Positions 44,423-53,136 of a stretch of 64,000 bases of DNA are shown piece after piece. The number at the start of each line of letters is the position of its first letter. The first letter of the stretch is position 1. Origin of the DNA: Pseudomonas beijingensis (lineage in GTDB: Bacteria; Pseudomonadota; Gammaproteobacteria; Pseudomonadales; Pseudomonadaceae); NCBI RefSeq assembly GCF_030687295.1, contig NZ_CP117425.1:3104001-3168000 (forward strand), in the 5' to 3' direction. The translations under genes and the position numbers were made by a program. Under the pieces are notes generated by a model. It did no database searches, was not told the origin of the DNA, and was given only the letters and a program-made list of their open reading frames with translations.

Positions 44423-45592
44423 TTAGCTGTTGATCTTGCTAGCGAAGTCCATCAGGTAGCGGTCGGTGATGCGTTGCCGCAATGTGAGGTCTTCCAGCGG
44501 CGGCACCGGCGTGTAGTCGTAGTCCAGGACCAACGTGCCTGCCTTGAGTGTGTCCTTGTCGTTGGCGTCTTCCGGATACCAACACCTACCTCCGATCAGA
44601 TAGCCCGCCGTGACCAACTCGCGGAACTTCGCATTGATCCCTTCAATAAGGTCGCGCACCAGGGAGGCATGCAGCGGCACGTCCACTGCCCACATGTGCG
44701 CTTCGGCCATGGTGTCGGCGAGGATCTGCGCGGTGCGTGTGTAGTTCTCGAAGGTAAACAGCGGGTCTACGCTGGTGGTGCGGCTGCCCCAGAAGCGAAA
44801 TCCGCCCTCATTGATGAGTGTGGTGACTTCGTTGCTGTTGAGGTAGTTGGCGTCCGTGGCCGGGTTTTGCAGATCCCAAAACACGTCGGCGCTGATGCCG
44901 GTGACGCCGTTGACCGCGACGTTGGACAGCGTCTTGTGCCAGCCCACCTCCTGATCGATCTTGGCGCGCAGACCCAATGCCCGGGCCACCGCCGAGGCGG
45001 TGACGGTAGCGTTGGTGACGGTGCTCCAGTTCTGGAACTCCGGCCAGATGACCATGACTTCACGGGCGCCAAAGTTGTCACGATAGGCGACCACTTCTTC
45101 CTTGGTTTTGCAGCCCCAAGCGCTCACATAGGCGAAGGCGCGCAGCTGCTGAGCGATGGTGACCAGGGCGGTGGCCACCGGCAGGCTGTCGAGGCCTGGC
45201 ACACCGAGGATGCGCGGCACCATGCCGACGCGGGCCTTGGCGGCGAGCAGGGCTTTCATGCCGGTGTATTTGCCCTCGGCGGTGGTGGTGCCGATCAGGG
45301 CGCTGGTGGTTTCTGCCTCGGTCTCGCCTTCCTTTACTCGCACGACGATGGTGTAGGGCTTGGTTTGGTCGGCGATGGCCTGAAGACTCTTCGCCAGGGT
45401 GCCCGTAGTGCCGGCCTTGCCGATTGCGGTTTGTACGTTGGTCAGCAGGACCGGTGTGTCGAATGGGAAAGCGGTGGCATCAGCGTCGTCGGCCGTGCAG
45501 ACCATGCCGATAACAGCGGTGGGGATGGTGCGAATGGGGCGGGTGCCGTCGTTGAGTTCGATGACCCGCACGCCGTGGAGATAATCGGCCAT
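44423..45592 (-). CDS. FI: Phage tail sheath protein FI
   Basis: This 389-residue contractile sheath protein has YLHGVRVIELNDGTRPIRTIPTAVIGMVC at the start and GGFRFWGSRTTSVDPLFTFENYTRTAQILADTMAEAHMWAVD in the centre. ATG 45592 (MADYLHGV) gives the standard P2-family length; the open frame upstream (MHCHPNH...) overlaps the late-promoter region and is not used. Confidence 0.95.
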   Translation of the reverse strand: MADYLHGVRVIELNDGTRPIRTIPTAVIGMVCTADDADATAFPFDTPVLLTNVQTAIGKAGTTGTLAKSLQAIADQTKPYTIVVRVKEGETEAETTSALIGTTTAEGKYTGMKALLAAKARVGMVPRILGVPGLDSLPVATALVTIAQQLRAFAYVSAWGCKTKEEVVAYRDNFGAREVMVIWPEFQNWSTVTNATVTASAVARALGLRAKIDQEVGWHKTLSNVAVNGVTGISADVFWDLQNPATDANYLNSNEVTTLINEGGFRFWGSRTTSVDPLFTFENYTRTAQILADTMAEAHMWAVDVPLHASLVRDLIEGINAKFRELVTAGYLIGGRCWYPEDANDKDTLKAGTLVLDYDYTPVPPLEDLTLRQRITDRYLMDFASKINS

Positions 45593-45666
45593 GGGTTTGC
45601 CTGCGCAGTGATTGGGATGACAGTGCACAGGCTGCCGCGCGCGCGCCGGTTGGGCGAGCGCGGAGG

Positions 45667-45688
45667 CTTGTAGGAGAGCGGATTACAG
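45667..45688 (-). promoter_or_regulatory. Putative Ogr-type activator site upstream of FI
   Basis: On the minus strand CTGTA-N11-TACAAG forms TGT-N13-ACA, centred 86 bases before the FI start. The same element occurs upstream of gene V and between O and P. Confidence 0.6.
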
Positions 45689-45702
45689 AAGGCGCGAGTT
45701 TC

Positions 45703-46101
45703 TTACTGGATCTGCTCATCGATCCAGGCAGGTGAGATGGGCCGGAACTCCACCTCCGGGAACGTCTCCGTTTGAGGCCAATCTCGAAGCGCTTGCCGGT
45801 AAATTAGCAATTCTGAAAACTGAGAGGCTGACAGGGTGGTTTCTTTTCCAAGATCCTGTTCATCCCTATGACGTGTGACGAGCCATTCGCTAGCGGTCAG
45901 TTTCGCATCGCGCCAGGCACGTTCGGCGCTAGCCTGGTCGTCCTCGTCCCGTGATGGCTCACTGAACGTTTCGCCGTCATACCTCCAACCTTGTTTTACA
46001 TCAGTTCCGCAGGGCTCCCACGTCAAATCAGGATGGAACCGTTCAAGTGGGTCGATATCTGTGACTTCGTGCACAACGTTATTTTGGATTAATGCCCACA
46101 T
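45703..46101 (-). CDS. G: Tail fibre assembly protein G
   Basis: This 132-residue chaperone-like protein (MWALIQNNVVHEVTDIDPLERFHPDLTWEPC...) follows the tail fibre gene, as in P2 H-G. It has the typical N-terminal beta-strand part and the C-terminal helical part (DAKLTASEWLVTRHRDEQ). An upstream ATG at 46113 would add four residues and overlap the fibre stop. Confidence 0.85.
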   Translation of the reverse strand: MWALIQNNVVHEVTDIDPLERFHPDLTWEPCGTDVKQGWRYDGETFSEPSRDEDDQASAERAWRDAKLTASEWLVTRHRDEQDLGKETTLSASQFSELLIYRQALRDWPQTETFPEVEFRPISPAWIDEQIQ

Positions 46102-46106
46102 ATCGA

Positions 46107-47936
46107 TCACCATCTGATAACTACTTGACCAGACGACCCGTTGCCGCCGTTCCCGTTCTCATTGCCACCACCGCCACCGCTGCCAGGTAGCGTACTGCTC
46201 ATGCCGCCGGTTCCTATCGAGCCTGAACCCGCCCCATAGCCCCTACCGCCTGCGCCGTGACCTCCGCCGTAAATGGAAGTCGATGAGGCTGAGCCGTTAT
46301 CGTGGCGGGTCGCGTGTGCTCCCATCCCTAAAGTCGTGTTTATATCTCCGCCAGATCCCAGCCCCGCAGTGCCGCCATACCACTTTGATGCACCCCCACC
46401 TCCGGTAGCACTCATGAAGCTACCGAACGACGAGGCGCCGCCTGAGAACGCGTCAGCTTCGTTTCCTACGGTGCCAGCACCACCGGCTCCGACCGTTACC
46501 GTCACGGTGGTAACACCGGTTAAATCTACCAGGCCTTCAGCGATACCCCCGCCGCCGCCACCCCCGCCGCCATGCGAGTAACGACCACCACCACCGCCAC
46601 CCGCAATAACCCGGACCCACGCCTTGCTTACGCCTGCCGGTTTTGTCCAAGTGAAAACACCGGCGGTGCTGTAGCTCTGCACGCCACGATAGGGAAGGTC
46701 CGCATTGACGGAGTCCACGGTTGCTATTTGTCGCCAGGGTAGCCAAACGCCTGCTGTGTTTTTAGTGCGGAAAAACATGTACGAAACACTGTCCGAAACA
46801 AGCGAGTCCCAAATCTGGGTTGCCATGCTGGAGCTGCCACGTTCCATATGGAAAACGGTGCCGTTGGGAATAGTCGTTGAGGCTCCGTAGATTGCAGGCT
46901 TCGTGCCCGTGGTGCTTGTTGACACCATATAGATCCCATCGAGCGAGAGAGTGTCGATGTTCCCCGTGTAGTTAAAGGCAGTGGAACCCAACCCAAACTG
47001 AGCCATGATTGCTCGGACGGCCGCAGATGTAGCGATTTTGGTGCTGTTGTCAGTTCCCGTTACCGTTGGGGCCGTTGGGGTTCCGGTAAGGGCTGGGGAG
47101 TTGATCGGTGCATACCCCCAAGTTACGTCTTGAAAGGTGAGAGCGGTGCTACCAAGGCTGATCGCCCCGTCTGTCACCAGTTGCCAACGGCTGTCGGCTT
47201 GGGTGCTGCCTTGCTCGACAGACACCAACAGTGCTGGCGTCACTTCAGCGTTGCTGTCGGCATCTGGGGCACGTTGCCAGGCGTTGGTTGCGACAATGTA
47301 TAAGCCGTTGTCTTTGGCGGCAGACTGGTTTTTCACCAATACCCGGTCGCCGGCAAGCAAAGTCACGCCATCAACCACCTGCAACCCGGTGAGAGCGATG
47401 TTTCCCGTGGTGGCTACGCGCACCGACTGCTTGCTGTCGAGCTTGTTGATCTCGTCGCGAATTTTCGAATCCACGTAAGTACGGGTGGCCAGAACAACGC
47501 TCGGGTCGATCTTCAGCTCGACATTGGCGGTGTTGCTGACGATAAGGTTCATCCGGACCACCTGTGTACGGCCCGAGCCTTGACTCAGCAATGGCTTGAA
47601 GCTTGGCGCGCAGTTCGCCACCGCGACCAGGTCACCGTCAGCGTCATACAGCCCGACCTCACGAATCCACCAGCCACCGACGTTTTCTGGAATGACCTGC
47701 TCGGCGACGATGATGTTGGGGTTGGCAGGGTCCACGCTCAGTTGGTTCAACGGGGCACGACGGCGCTCGTTGATCAAGTGGGTCTGTTGCTCGTCAGGGA
47801 TCGGGTCGGTGCCGTTGGCATCACCGACGCCCATCTGCGCGAAAGTCCAGGGAATGCCCAGGGCGTCCGCGTTGGCCTGCTTGGCCTTGCCGACGGCGGT
47901 AAGGATGGCGAAAAACTGGCTGTTCTGGTCTGTCAT
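46107..47936 (-). CDS. H: Tail fibre protein H with glycine-rich tip
   Basis: This 609-residue receptor-binding fibre has a P2 gpH-type N terminus that attaches to the baseplate (FFAILTAVGKAKQANADALGIPWTFAQMGVGDANG), a DUF3751-like section, and a triple-stranded shaft (SPALTGTPTAPTVTGTDNSTKIATSAAVRAIM). The C-terminal 160 residues are extremely glycine-rich (GGGGGGRYSHGG, GGHGAGGRGYGAGSG, GGGGGNENGNGG), resembling the polyglycine-helix adhesin tips of some phages. Host range is likely determined there. Confidence 0.93.
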   Translation of the reverse strand: MTDQNSQFFAILTAVGKAKQANADALGIPWTFAQMGVGDANGTDPIPDEQQTHLINERRRAPLNQLSVDPANPNIIVAEQVIPENVGGWWIREVGLYDADGDLVAVANCAPSFKPLLSQGSGRTQVVRMNLIVSNTANVELKIDPSVVLATRTYVDSKIRDEINKLDSKQSVRVATTGNIALTGLQVVDGVTLLAGDRVLVKNQSAAKDNGLYIVATNAWQRAPDADSNAEVTPALLVSVEQGSTQADSRWQLVTDGAISLGSTALTFQDVTWGYAPINSPALTGTPTAPTVTGTDNSTKIATSAAVRAIMAQFGLGSTAFNYTGNIDTLSLDGIYMVSTSTTGTKPAIYGASTTIPNGTVFHMERGSSSMATQIWDSLVSDSVSYMFFRTKNTAGVWLPWRQIATVDSVNADLPYRGVQSYSTAGVFTWTKPAGVSKAWVRVIAGGGGGGRYSHGGGGGGGGGIAEGLVDLTGVTTVTVTVGAGGAGTVGNEADAFSGGASSFGSFMSATGGGGASKWYGGTAGLGSGGDINTTLGMGAHATRHDNGSASSTSIYGGGHGAGGRGYGAGSGSIGTGGMSSTLPGSGGGGGNENGNGGNGSSGQVVIRW

Positions 47937-48553
47937 GGGTAGATGTCCATGGTGTCGATCTGGTGTTCACGGCCGCCCTGATGGATGTAGCCCGTGACCT
48001 CGATGTCTCGCTGTGTGGGTGGGTAGATATCGATCTCGTCACCTTCGGTGATGCAGGCGCCGATATGAACTGATCCGGTTGTTTCCAGGCTGATGGCGAG
48101 CCCGGTGAGATGGCGTGTTAGGGGTCTGGCATCGTCGATCAGCCAGGTGAGTTCCTGGTACATCTCTTCGGTGATACCGGTGTCCAGTACGCCAACCTTG
48201 AGTCTGAAGGTGGCCCGAGGGCCGACCGGAACGGTCTGCCACCATTCGATGATTTCGATCAGGTAGCCGAGCGGTTCAACGACACGGCGCAGTGACCCGA
48301 TAGTGCCCTTGCGCGAATGGATGTAGTACGCGCTGCGGATGGCGGCGCGCTTGGCCACTTCGGTCCACTTGCTGTCCCAGCGGTCCACGGAGAAAGCCCA
48401 GGCCAGGTAGGGCAAAAGGGGCAGCGGGCAAAGGTCGGGGTTGTACAGCGTGCGCAATGGAATCGGCACACGCTGGATCTGGGCCAGCGCCTGCGCCGCT
48501 TGACGCTCCAACGGCGTCGAATTGCTTGGAAGAAGGGGCGCGTCTGCCATCAT
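47933..48553 (-). CDS. I: Phage tail protein I (baseplate)
   Basis: This 206-residue P2 gpI homologue has TPLERQAAQALAQIQRVPIPLRTLYNPDLCPLPLLPYLAWAFSVDRWDSKW. The ATG at 48553 overlaps the J stop by four bases, with a second ATG at 48550. It connects the baseplate with the fibres. Confidence 0.92.
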   Translation of the reverse strand: MMADAPLLPSNSTPLERQAAQALAQIQRVPIPLRTLYNPDLCPLPLLPYLAWAFSVDRWDSKWTEVAKRAAIRSAYYIHSRKGTIGSLRRVVEPLGYLIEIIEWWQTVPVGPRATFRLKVGVLDTGITEEMYQELTWLIDDARPLTRHLTGLAISLETTGSVHIGACITEGDEIDIYPPTQRDIEVTGYIHQGGREHQIDTMDIYP

Positions 48554-49461
48554 TCGACCCCCAACGCCAAATCGACGGCCGTGCAATACGGGGCCTGGTA
48601 CTTCGTGGCAACGATGTCTGCCCAGTTCTCCAGCACGACCTTGCGCACCCCCTCGACGTGTAGCGACGCATGGATAATGGATTCCGAAACCTCCAAGCCC
48701 AGGCGGCGCCGTTGGTGCACGAAAGCCAGCAACTGCGCATTGGCCGCCGCGAGAATCAACTCGCTCTCAGGGCCGGACGTCGAGAGAAACAGCTTGGCCT
48801 TGACCTGGTAGTTGATGACCTGGGCGCTTTGCACGGTGAGCCGATCCGCGACAGGGCGGCGGTCGTCGTCGCTGAGGTAGGCATTGACCTTTGCCAGTAG
48901 CGCGGGCGAGGCGGTGCCGTCGCCAAGGATCGATTGCACCGTCACCACGGCCTCGGCCGGGGCGGGACTCTCGGCAGTGGCGTCGGCAACCTGGCCGTCA
49001 GCAGAGCGCGCATGAAAGATGTAGCTGTTACGCGGGCCGGCAGTGCTGAGGCCTTCCCACGCCATTTGAGCCCGCTCCCGCAGGCTGTCGTCGCTCTCCA
49101 TCAGCAACGGAACTGGCGGCACGGCCGAGGGCTTGGCGGCCTGAATGACCAGGCGTTTGACGTTGAAGTTGCCGGCCAGGTTCTCCAGATCGCTGCCCTT
49201 TGCCAGGGCCAGCATATTAGCGACGGACGCCTCATTGACGCGTTGGCGCCACACCGTCTCGCGGTAGGCGTTCTCCTGGAGCAGTTTGGTCAAGGGCTCA
49301 GATTCCAGCTCAAGCCGTGCGGCGATCTCGGCTTGTTCCTCGACCGGCCAGAGGCCGATGGCGTAGGCCTTGCGCTCGGCGAGGATCTGCTCGTAATCGA
49401 CCTGCTCAACGACCTCGGGCGCGGGGAGCTGGCCCAGGTCAATCGCGACAAATGAGTTCAT
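48550..49461 (-). CDS. J: Baseplate assembly protein J
   Basis: This 303-residue P2 gpJ homologue of the gp6-like baseplate family has QILAERKAYAIGLWPVEEQAEIAARLELESEPLTKLLQENAYRE and PVADRLTVQSAQVINYQVKAKLFL. It overlaps the W stop by four bases. Confidence 0.93.
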   Translation of the reverse strand: MNSFVAIDLGQLPAPEVVEQVDYEQILAERKAYAIGLWPVEEQAEIAARLELESEPLTKLLQENAYRETVWRQRVNEASVANMLALAKGSDLENLAGNFNVKRLVIQAAKPSAVPPVPLLMESDDSLRERAQMAWEGLSTAGPRNSYIFHARSADGQVADATAESPAPAEAVVTVQSILGDGTASPALLAKVNAYLSDDDRRPVADRLTVQSAQVINYQVKAKLFLSTSGPESELILAAANAQLLAFVHQRRRLGLEVSESIIHASLHVEGVRKVVLENWADIVATKYQAPYCTAVDLALGVE

Positions 49462-49802
49462 GCGCTGCCCCCCAAGTTCAGCGGTACGCTCAGGCTCAAC
49501 GGCTCGTTGCTATCGACGATGCTGCCCTCGATATCCAACGAGGATTGACCTTGCAGCGTGGCGCCCTGGAACTGCACGCGGCTCAGGCTGATACGCGGCT
49601 CCCAGCGCATCAGCGCCATGACGGAGGCCGCGTACACCTGCAAGCCGGTGACATCGTTGAAAGGGTGGTCCACCAGCTCGTGCAACAGGCTGCCGTATTC
49701 GCGCCGCATCACCCGGGTACCTATGCGCGTGCTGAGGACGTCGCTCATGGATTGGGCGATGCTCTCCACGGTGGTGATGGCGGCGCCGGTGTGTCGATTC
49801 AT
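49458..49802 (-). CDS. W: Baseplate assembly protein W
   Basis: This 114-residue gp25-like baseplate protein has ESIAQSMSDVLSTRIGTRVMRREYGSLLHELVDHPFND, which includes the EPR-like MRREYGS/PRIS segments. Its start overlaps the gpV stop by four bases (ATGA), and its stop is shared with the J start. Confidence 0.94.
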   Translation of the reverse strand: MNRHTGAAITTVESIAQSMSDVLSTRIGTRVMRREYGSLLHELVDHPFNDVTGLQVYAASVMALMRWEPRISLSRVQFQGATLQGQSSLDIEGSIVDSNEPLSLSVPLNLGGSA

Positions 49803-50371
49803 TCCGGTTTCCCCGTCTTGCCGCTGCCAGGCATGACGTCACCGTGCAGGTGCTTCACCAGGCTGATGCCGGTGGCCACCACATCTACCGAGACGGTGAC
49901 CTTACCGGTGACGTTCTGGTTGCCGGTCTGGGTGTAATCGCCCTGGTGCGTGATGTTGCCGACGATGTTGATACCGCCAGTGCTGACCAGGTTGGTGGTG
50001 CCGCCATCGGTGAGCGTGGCGTTGAGGTGGTGAGCGACGCTGTCGTACTCGATCACCGTGCCGTCGCGGTAGGTGACTCGGTGTAGGCCCTCGCGGTCGC
50101 CGTTGGCGGGGATCTGGTCGCTGAAAAGGCCAGTCAAGGCGACACCGTTGCCGAGTTGGCCCGAGGGGCTGAACAGCAGAACCTGCTCATTGACGGTCGG
50201 TGGGTTCCACTCTCGGTCGGCGCCGGCCCGCAGGGCGATCCACGGCAGCCAGGCAGTGGTCAGAGTTCCGGTTTTGACCTGCACACGCGGGGGCTGCATC
50301 TGGACGGCAGCGATGGTGCCGAAGCGGATGAGGTTTTCTATCAGGCGGGCGAGGGTGGCTAAGTCGTTCAT
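49799..50371 (-). CDS. V: Baseplate spike protein V
   Basis: This 190-residue cell-puncturing spike has an N-terminal OB-fold (IRFGTIAAVQMQPPRVQVKTGTLTTAWLPWI), a beta-helix shaft and a C-terminal HxH region (KHLHGDVMPGSGKTGKPE) that binds iron at the tip in P2-type spikes. It is the first gene of the V W J I H G operon. Confidence 0.94.
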   Translation of the reverse strand: MNDLATLARLIENLIRFGTIAAVQMQPPRVQVKTGTLTTAWLPWIALRAGADREWNPPTVNEQVLLFSPSGQLGNGVALTGLFSDQIPANGDREGLHRVTYRDGTVIEYDSVAHHLNATLTDGGTTNLVSTGGINIVGNITHQGDYTQTGNQNVTGKVTVSVDVVATGISLVKHLHGDVMPGSGKTGKPE

Positions 50372-50416
50372 GGCGCGAATAGTCGCGATATGGGCGGACT
50401 ATTTCATCGTGAACGA

Positions 50417-50438
50417 CTTGTGCCGGGCTGAATTACAG
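50417..50438 (-). promoter_or_regulatory. Putative Ogr-type activator site upstream of V
   Basis: On the minus strand CTGTA-N11-CACAAG (TGT-N13-ACA) is centred 57 bases before the V start, in the 83-base gap after the accessory membrane gene. Confidence 0.6.
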
Positions 50439-50454
50439 GCGGCGATTGAAAGGG

Positions 50455-51309
50455 CTACTTATTTACGGCTGGAGATTGAGCCTCTTTAACAGGTTTGATT
50501 TCGTTTTTCTTGAATTCATGCCAGACGTCATGTTCAAACCTGGTCATGGAGCATATGTTCTTTTGCAGCAGGCTAATGGAAAATAAACTACCAATATCAT
50601 CCAGCTTATGTCCGCTTTGAAGTGCGGTGTCTTCACTGCCGTCAGCAATGGCTGAGGTGCCTGCGCGTATCGCCTTTAGTTCGTCGTATACTTTTTCATA
50701 GGGCGTCGTAAACTCGACTGTTAAGGTGTCTTTGTCACGATATCCGCTGTAGATAGGTATTATTGAAAAGCCTTCGTCAACATTCGAGTCAGGGTCTTGA
50801 AGGCTACCAAGACTAGATACGCAGCCGATATAGACTTTGCGGTCTTCCATGCTGAACATGTACAGATGCTTTTCTGAAAGAGAGTCGAGCAGTAGCGCTT
50901 GATGCGTACTGGTTGGAAGCATTGTCTCTAAGATAAAAAATCTAGTGAGATAATCATTTTTGAGTTTGTATCTTAGTTGTGTGAACTTAAATCTGGCTTT
51001 GGCAATGTAATAAGTGATGATTGGGGATGTGAATATGCAGAAAACTAAAATTGAGAATAGATGTTTGTCTTGGCTTTTGGTTAGTTCGCGTTCCACGAAC
51101 AGATCTGCAAGGCCAAAGTATCCTTCTGTGAGGTATTCAACTATAAATGCAAATAACAGGCAAGGGAGCGTGACGAAAAGGCCTCGCATTGCGATATGCA
51201 GGTATAAGGTCTGGCCTTCGTATTTTGAAATTAGAGTTTTGTCGTAAAAATTAAATCTGCAATAGATGAAGCCACAAATCAAAATAGGTAGGACTAGAAG
51301 AAAACCCAT
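50455..51309 (-). CDS. Accessory membrane protein of unknown function (moron)
   Basis: This 284-residue protein has three hydrophobic helices: about 1-17 (GFLLVLPILICGFIYC), 43-61 (GLFVTLPCLLFAFIVEYL) and 82-104 (HLFSILVFCIFTSPIITYYIA). A soluble region of about 180 residues with no recognised motif follows. A+T-rich compared with the tail genes on both sides (18 G+C in 60 bases at 50941-51000). It interrupts the P2 order between S and V. Superinfection exclusion or membrane-acting defence is plausible but unproven. Confidence 0.8.
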   Translation of the reverse strand: MGFLLVLPILICGFIYCRFNFYDKTLISKYEGQTLYLHIAMRGLFVTLPCLLFAFIVEYLTEGYFGLADLFVERELTKSQDKHLFSILVFCIFTSPIITYYIAKARFKFTQLRYKLKNDYLTRFFILETMLPTSTHQALLLDSLSEKHLYMFSMEDRKVYIGCVSSLGSLQDPDSNVDEGFSIIPIYSGYRDKDTLTVEFTTPYEKVYDELKAIRAGTSAIADGSEDTALQSGHKLDDIGSLFSISLLQKNICSMTRFEHDVWHEFKKNEIKPVKEAQSPAVNK

Positions 51310-51317
51310 TATTGTCC

Positions 51318-51533
51318 TTAACTGGATTTAGAGATTGCAATCTTCGCTTCTTCACAAGCATTTAAGAAATCAGCGTCATGTAGAATCTTTGATGTGCTGA
51401 TTGTCACCGCACCTTTTGTGGAGACGCGAACCTCACCTTCCAAGCGATTGATACGCTCGGCGACTGCCAGCAGCTCCTCTGATGGAGGAGAAATGCGGTC
51501 CAAAAAAGATACCAAAAAACCCTTGCCGCTCAT
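51318..51533 (-). CDS. Small accessory protein paired with the membrane protein
   Basis: This 71-residue protein (MSGKGFLVSFLDRISPPSEELLAVAERINRLEG...) has an amphipathic helix followed by beta-like segments. GGGAGAAG precedes the ATG at 51533; an upstream ATG at 51566 is possible. It ends eight bases before the membrane protein, so the two form one transcription unit. No family recognised. Confidence 0.7.
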   Translation of the reverse strand: MSGKGFLVSFLDRISPPSEELLAVAERINRLEGEVRVSTKGAVTISTSKILHDADFLNACEEAKIAISKSS

Positions 51534-51664
51534 GATGCTTCTCCCATGACCCTCTGAATTGTTCAAAGGATAGCAGTGATTAATCCCTACATTGGTTGGT
51601 TTTCAATGTCAAGGTATTTTCCGCTGCAATAGGATCGCAGCCTACCACACCGCACACCGGATTT

Positions 51665-52123
51665 CTAAGCAGTGAGATGAGCGAGCAAGTAGTCTCGGAT
51701 TAGATCCAAATCGGGCTCAGAAAGACCCAGCAGCTCGCGCTTTTCATATTTCACGTCCGGGGCGCCACGTTCGGCACGATCCTTCAACCCATACTGGTGG
51801 ACTCTGGCTATCCTCGCAATCCGTCCTGTAAACCCTACGCTGATAGCATTGCCGTCGCCCTGGACCTTCAAAAAGCTCGCCGTGCGCAGCTTCTGAAACA
51901 TTTGCACCTTTCGCTTCACCCTTCCTTGTTTTCCCCGCAAGTTGCGCTGCTTTCGCGGCGCGTACTTGCTCCCGTCCGGGTTGCGTTGGGCGATGATCCG
52001 CTGCTGCTGGCTTCGCCGCAGGGCTTGGCCGATGCTGCGGGCCAGTTTGTTGCGCGATGCCGGTTCCAGTTGTCCCAGCAGGCCGGCCGCCCAATCCTCC
52101 AGCGTTTCCAATCGGTTGGTCAT
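51665..52123 (-). CDS. S: Tail completion protein S (phage virion morphogenesis)
   Basis: This 152-residue P2 gpS homologue has LETLEDWAAGLLGQLEPASRNKLARSIGQALRRSQQQRIIAQRNPDGSKYAPRK and RIARIARVHQYGLKDRA. ATG 52123 overlaps the R stop by four bases. Confidence 0.93.
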   Translation of the reverse strand: MTNRLETLEDWAAGLLGQLEPASRNKLARSIGQALRRSQQQRIIAQRNPDGSKYAPRKQRNLRGKQGRVKRKVQMFQKLRTASFLKVQGDGNAISVGFTGRIARIARVHQYGLKDRAERGAPDVKYEKRELLGLSEPDLDLIRDYLLAHLTA

Positions 52124-52596
52124 TTCTGCACGACCCATTCACTGCCGGTGCCTTGAGCGCCAGGTACCCACGCAGGGTCAAGGAACGCGGCGACCTGCCG
52201 AGGTTCGCCAGGATGGTGGATGGTGGTATTGCCGTCGGCGTCTTTCCCCACAACCACACGCTCGGTCAGCGGCAATGTCAGGCTCAGGTCCACTTTGCTG
52301 TTGTCCAGGATATCGGCCTCGAACTGGATGCCTTCGGCGGACTTGTTCAAGTTCTCCAGCAGCTCGGACTGGTTCACGCTCAGCCAGCCCAGCAGTGGCA
52401 ACATGACGCTGTCGGGGTGACCGGCGTATTCGGTGAGGATGACCTGTAAATCAAAGCTGTATTCGAACGACAACGAAGCAGCCGCGGTGCAGCGGATTTT
52501 GCCGTTGTCGATGAAGATCAGCAGCCGGTCGGGGTTGTGCTTGAGTTCTCCCACGGTCGCCAGCAGATGGGCGCGCAGGCTTTCGGGTTTGTTCAT
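52120..52596 (-). CDS. R: Tail completion protein R
   Basis: This 158-residue P2 gpR homologue (MNKPESLRAHLLATVGELKHNPDRLLIFIDNGKIRCTAAASLSFEYSFDLQVILTEYAGHPDSV) joins tail to head together with S. The start overlaps the Rz1 stop by four bases. Confidence 0.93.
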   Translation of the reverse strand: MNKPESLRAHLLATVGELKHNPDRLLIFIDNGKIRCTAAASLSFEYSFDLQVILTEYAGHPDSVMLPLLGWLSVNQSELLENLNKSAEGIQFEADILDNSKVDLSLTLPLTERVVVGKDADGNTTIHHPGEPRQVAAFLDPAWVPGAQGTGSEWVVQK

Positions 52597-52850
52597 GGGG
52601 CCGCCTGTTGATGGTTGAACACCATGTCTACCTGGCCGGCGCATTCAGCCCATGCGGCTTCGACGCGGTCCTGGTCGGTGAGCTGATCGCCGTTATTGAG
52701 TGGGCTTGTCGCCGGCAGGGTGCAGGGCACCACGGCCGGACAACCACTGACGATAAGCGTCGGCGCCGGTGAGGGCGGGGCGCTCGCGCAGCCGGCGAGC
52801 AAGCTCAGGCAAAGGCTGGTCAGCCCAGTTGCGAAGGTCTTCGTTTTCAC
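52593..52850 (-). CDS. lysC: Rz1-like spanin outer-membrane lipoprotein (LysC)
   Basis: This 85-residue lipoprotein has lipobox LLAGC (Cys 21) and a proline-rich mature part (APPSPAPTL). Most of it lies inside the Rz gene in another frame, the classic nested spanin arrangement, and it extends downstream to overlap R. Confidence 0.85.
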   Translation of the reverse strand: MKTKTFATGLTSLCLSLLAGCASAPPSPAPTLIVSGCPAVVPCTLPATSPLNNGDQLTDQDRVEAAWAECAGQVDMVFNHQQAAP

Positions 52851-53136
52851 GTTTCAGCGCCTCGATGGTTTGCTCGCGCTTTGCCAGGCCCTGGCGTAGC
52901 TGATCTTGCTGGGTCCGCAGGGCGGCTTGGGCAACGCGTTCGGCGTTCAGGGTGGTTTGCAGCGTGCCGACCGTGGTGCGCAGCCTGTCAGCTTCAGCGC
53001 GTGCGGTTTTGGTGTCCTTCTCCGCCAGCTCGGTGTTCTTCTCGGCTACGGTGAGGCGCTGTTCCTGGCCCCAGATCAGCAGAGCCAGGGCGCCCAGCAG
53101 GGCGATGCCGTACAGCGCCTGGCGCAGGGTGCTCAT
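52693..53136 (-). CDS. lysB: Rz-like spanin inner-membrane protein (LysB)
   Basis: This 147-residue protein has one N-terminal membrane helix (YGIALLGALALLIWG) and a long coiled-coil (RLTVAEKNTELAEKDTKTARAEADRLRTTV...), as expected for the inner-membrane spanin subunit that fuses the membranes at lysis. It starts at ATG 53136, overlapping the small gene upstream by four bases. Confidence 0.85.
   Translation of the reverse strand: MSTLRQALYGIALLGALALLIWGQEQRLTVAEKNTELAEKDTKTARAEADRLRTTVGTLQTTLNAERVAQAALRTQQDQLRQGLAKREQTIEALKRENEDLRNWADQPLPELARRLRERPALTGADAYRQWLSGRGALHPAGDKPTQ

Noticed and set aside
43802..45673. Plus-strand frame of over 600 codons opposite FI and FII
   Set aside because: Antisense to two clearly recognisable tail genes; composition is that of a mirrored frame.
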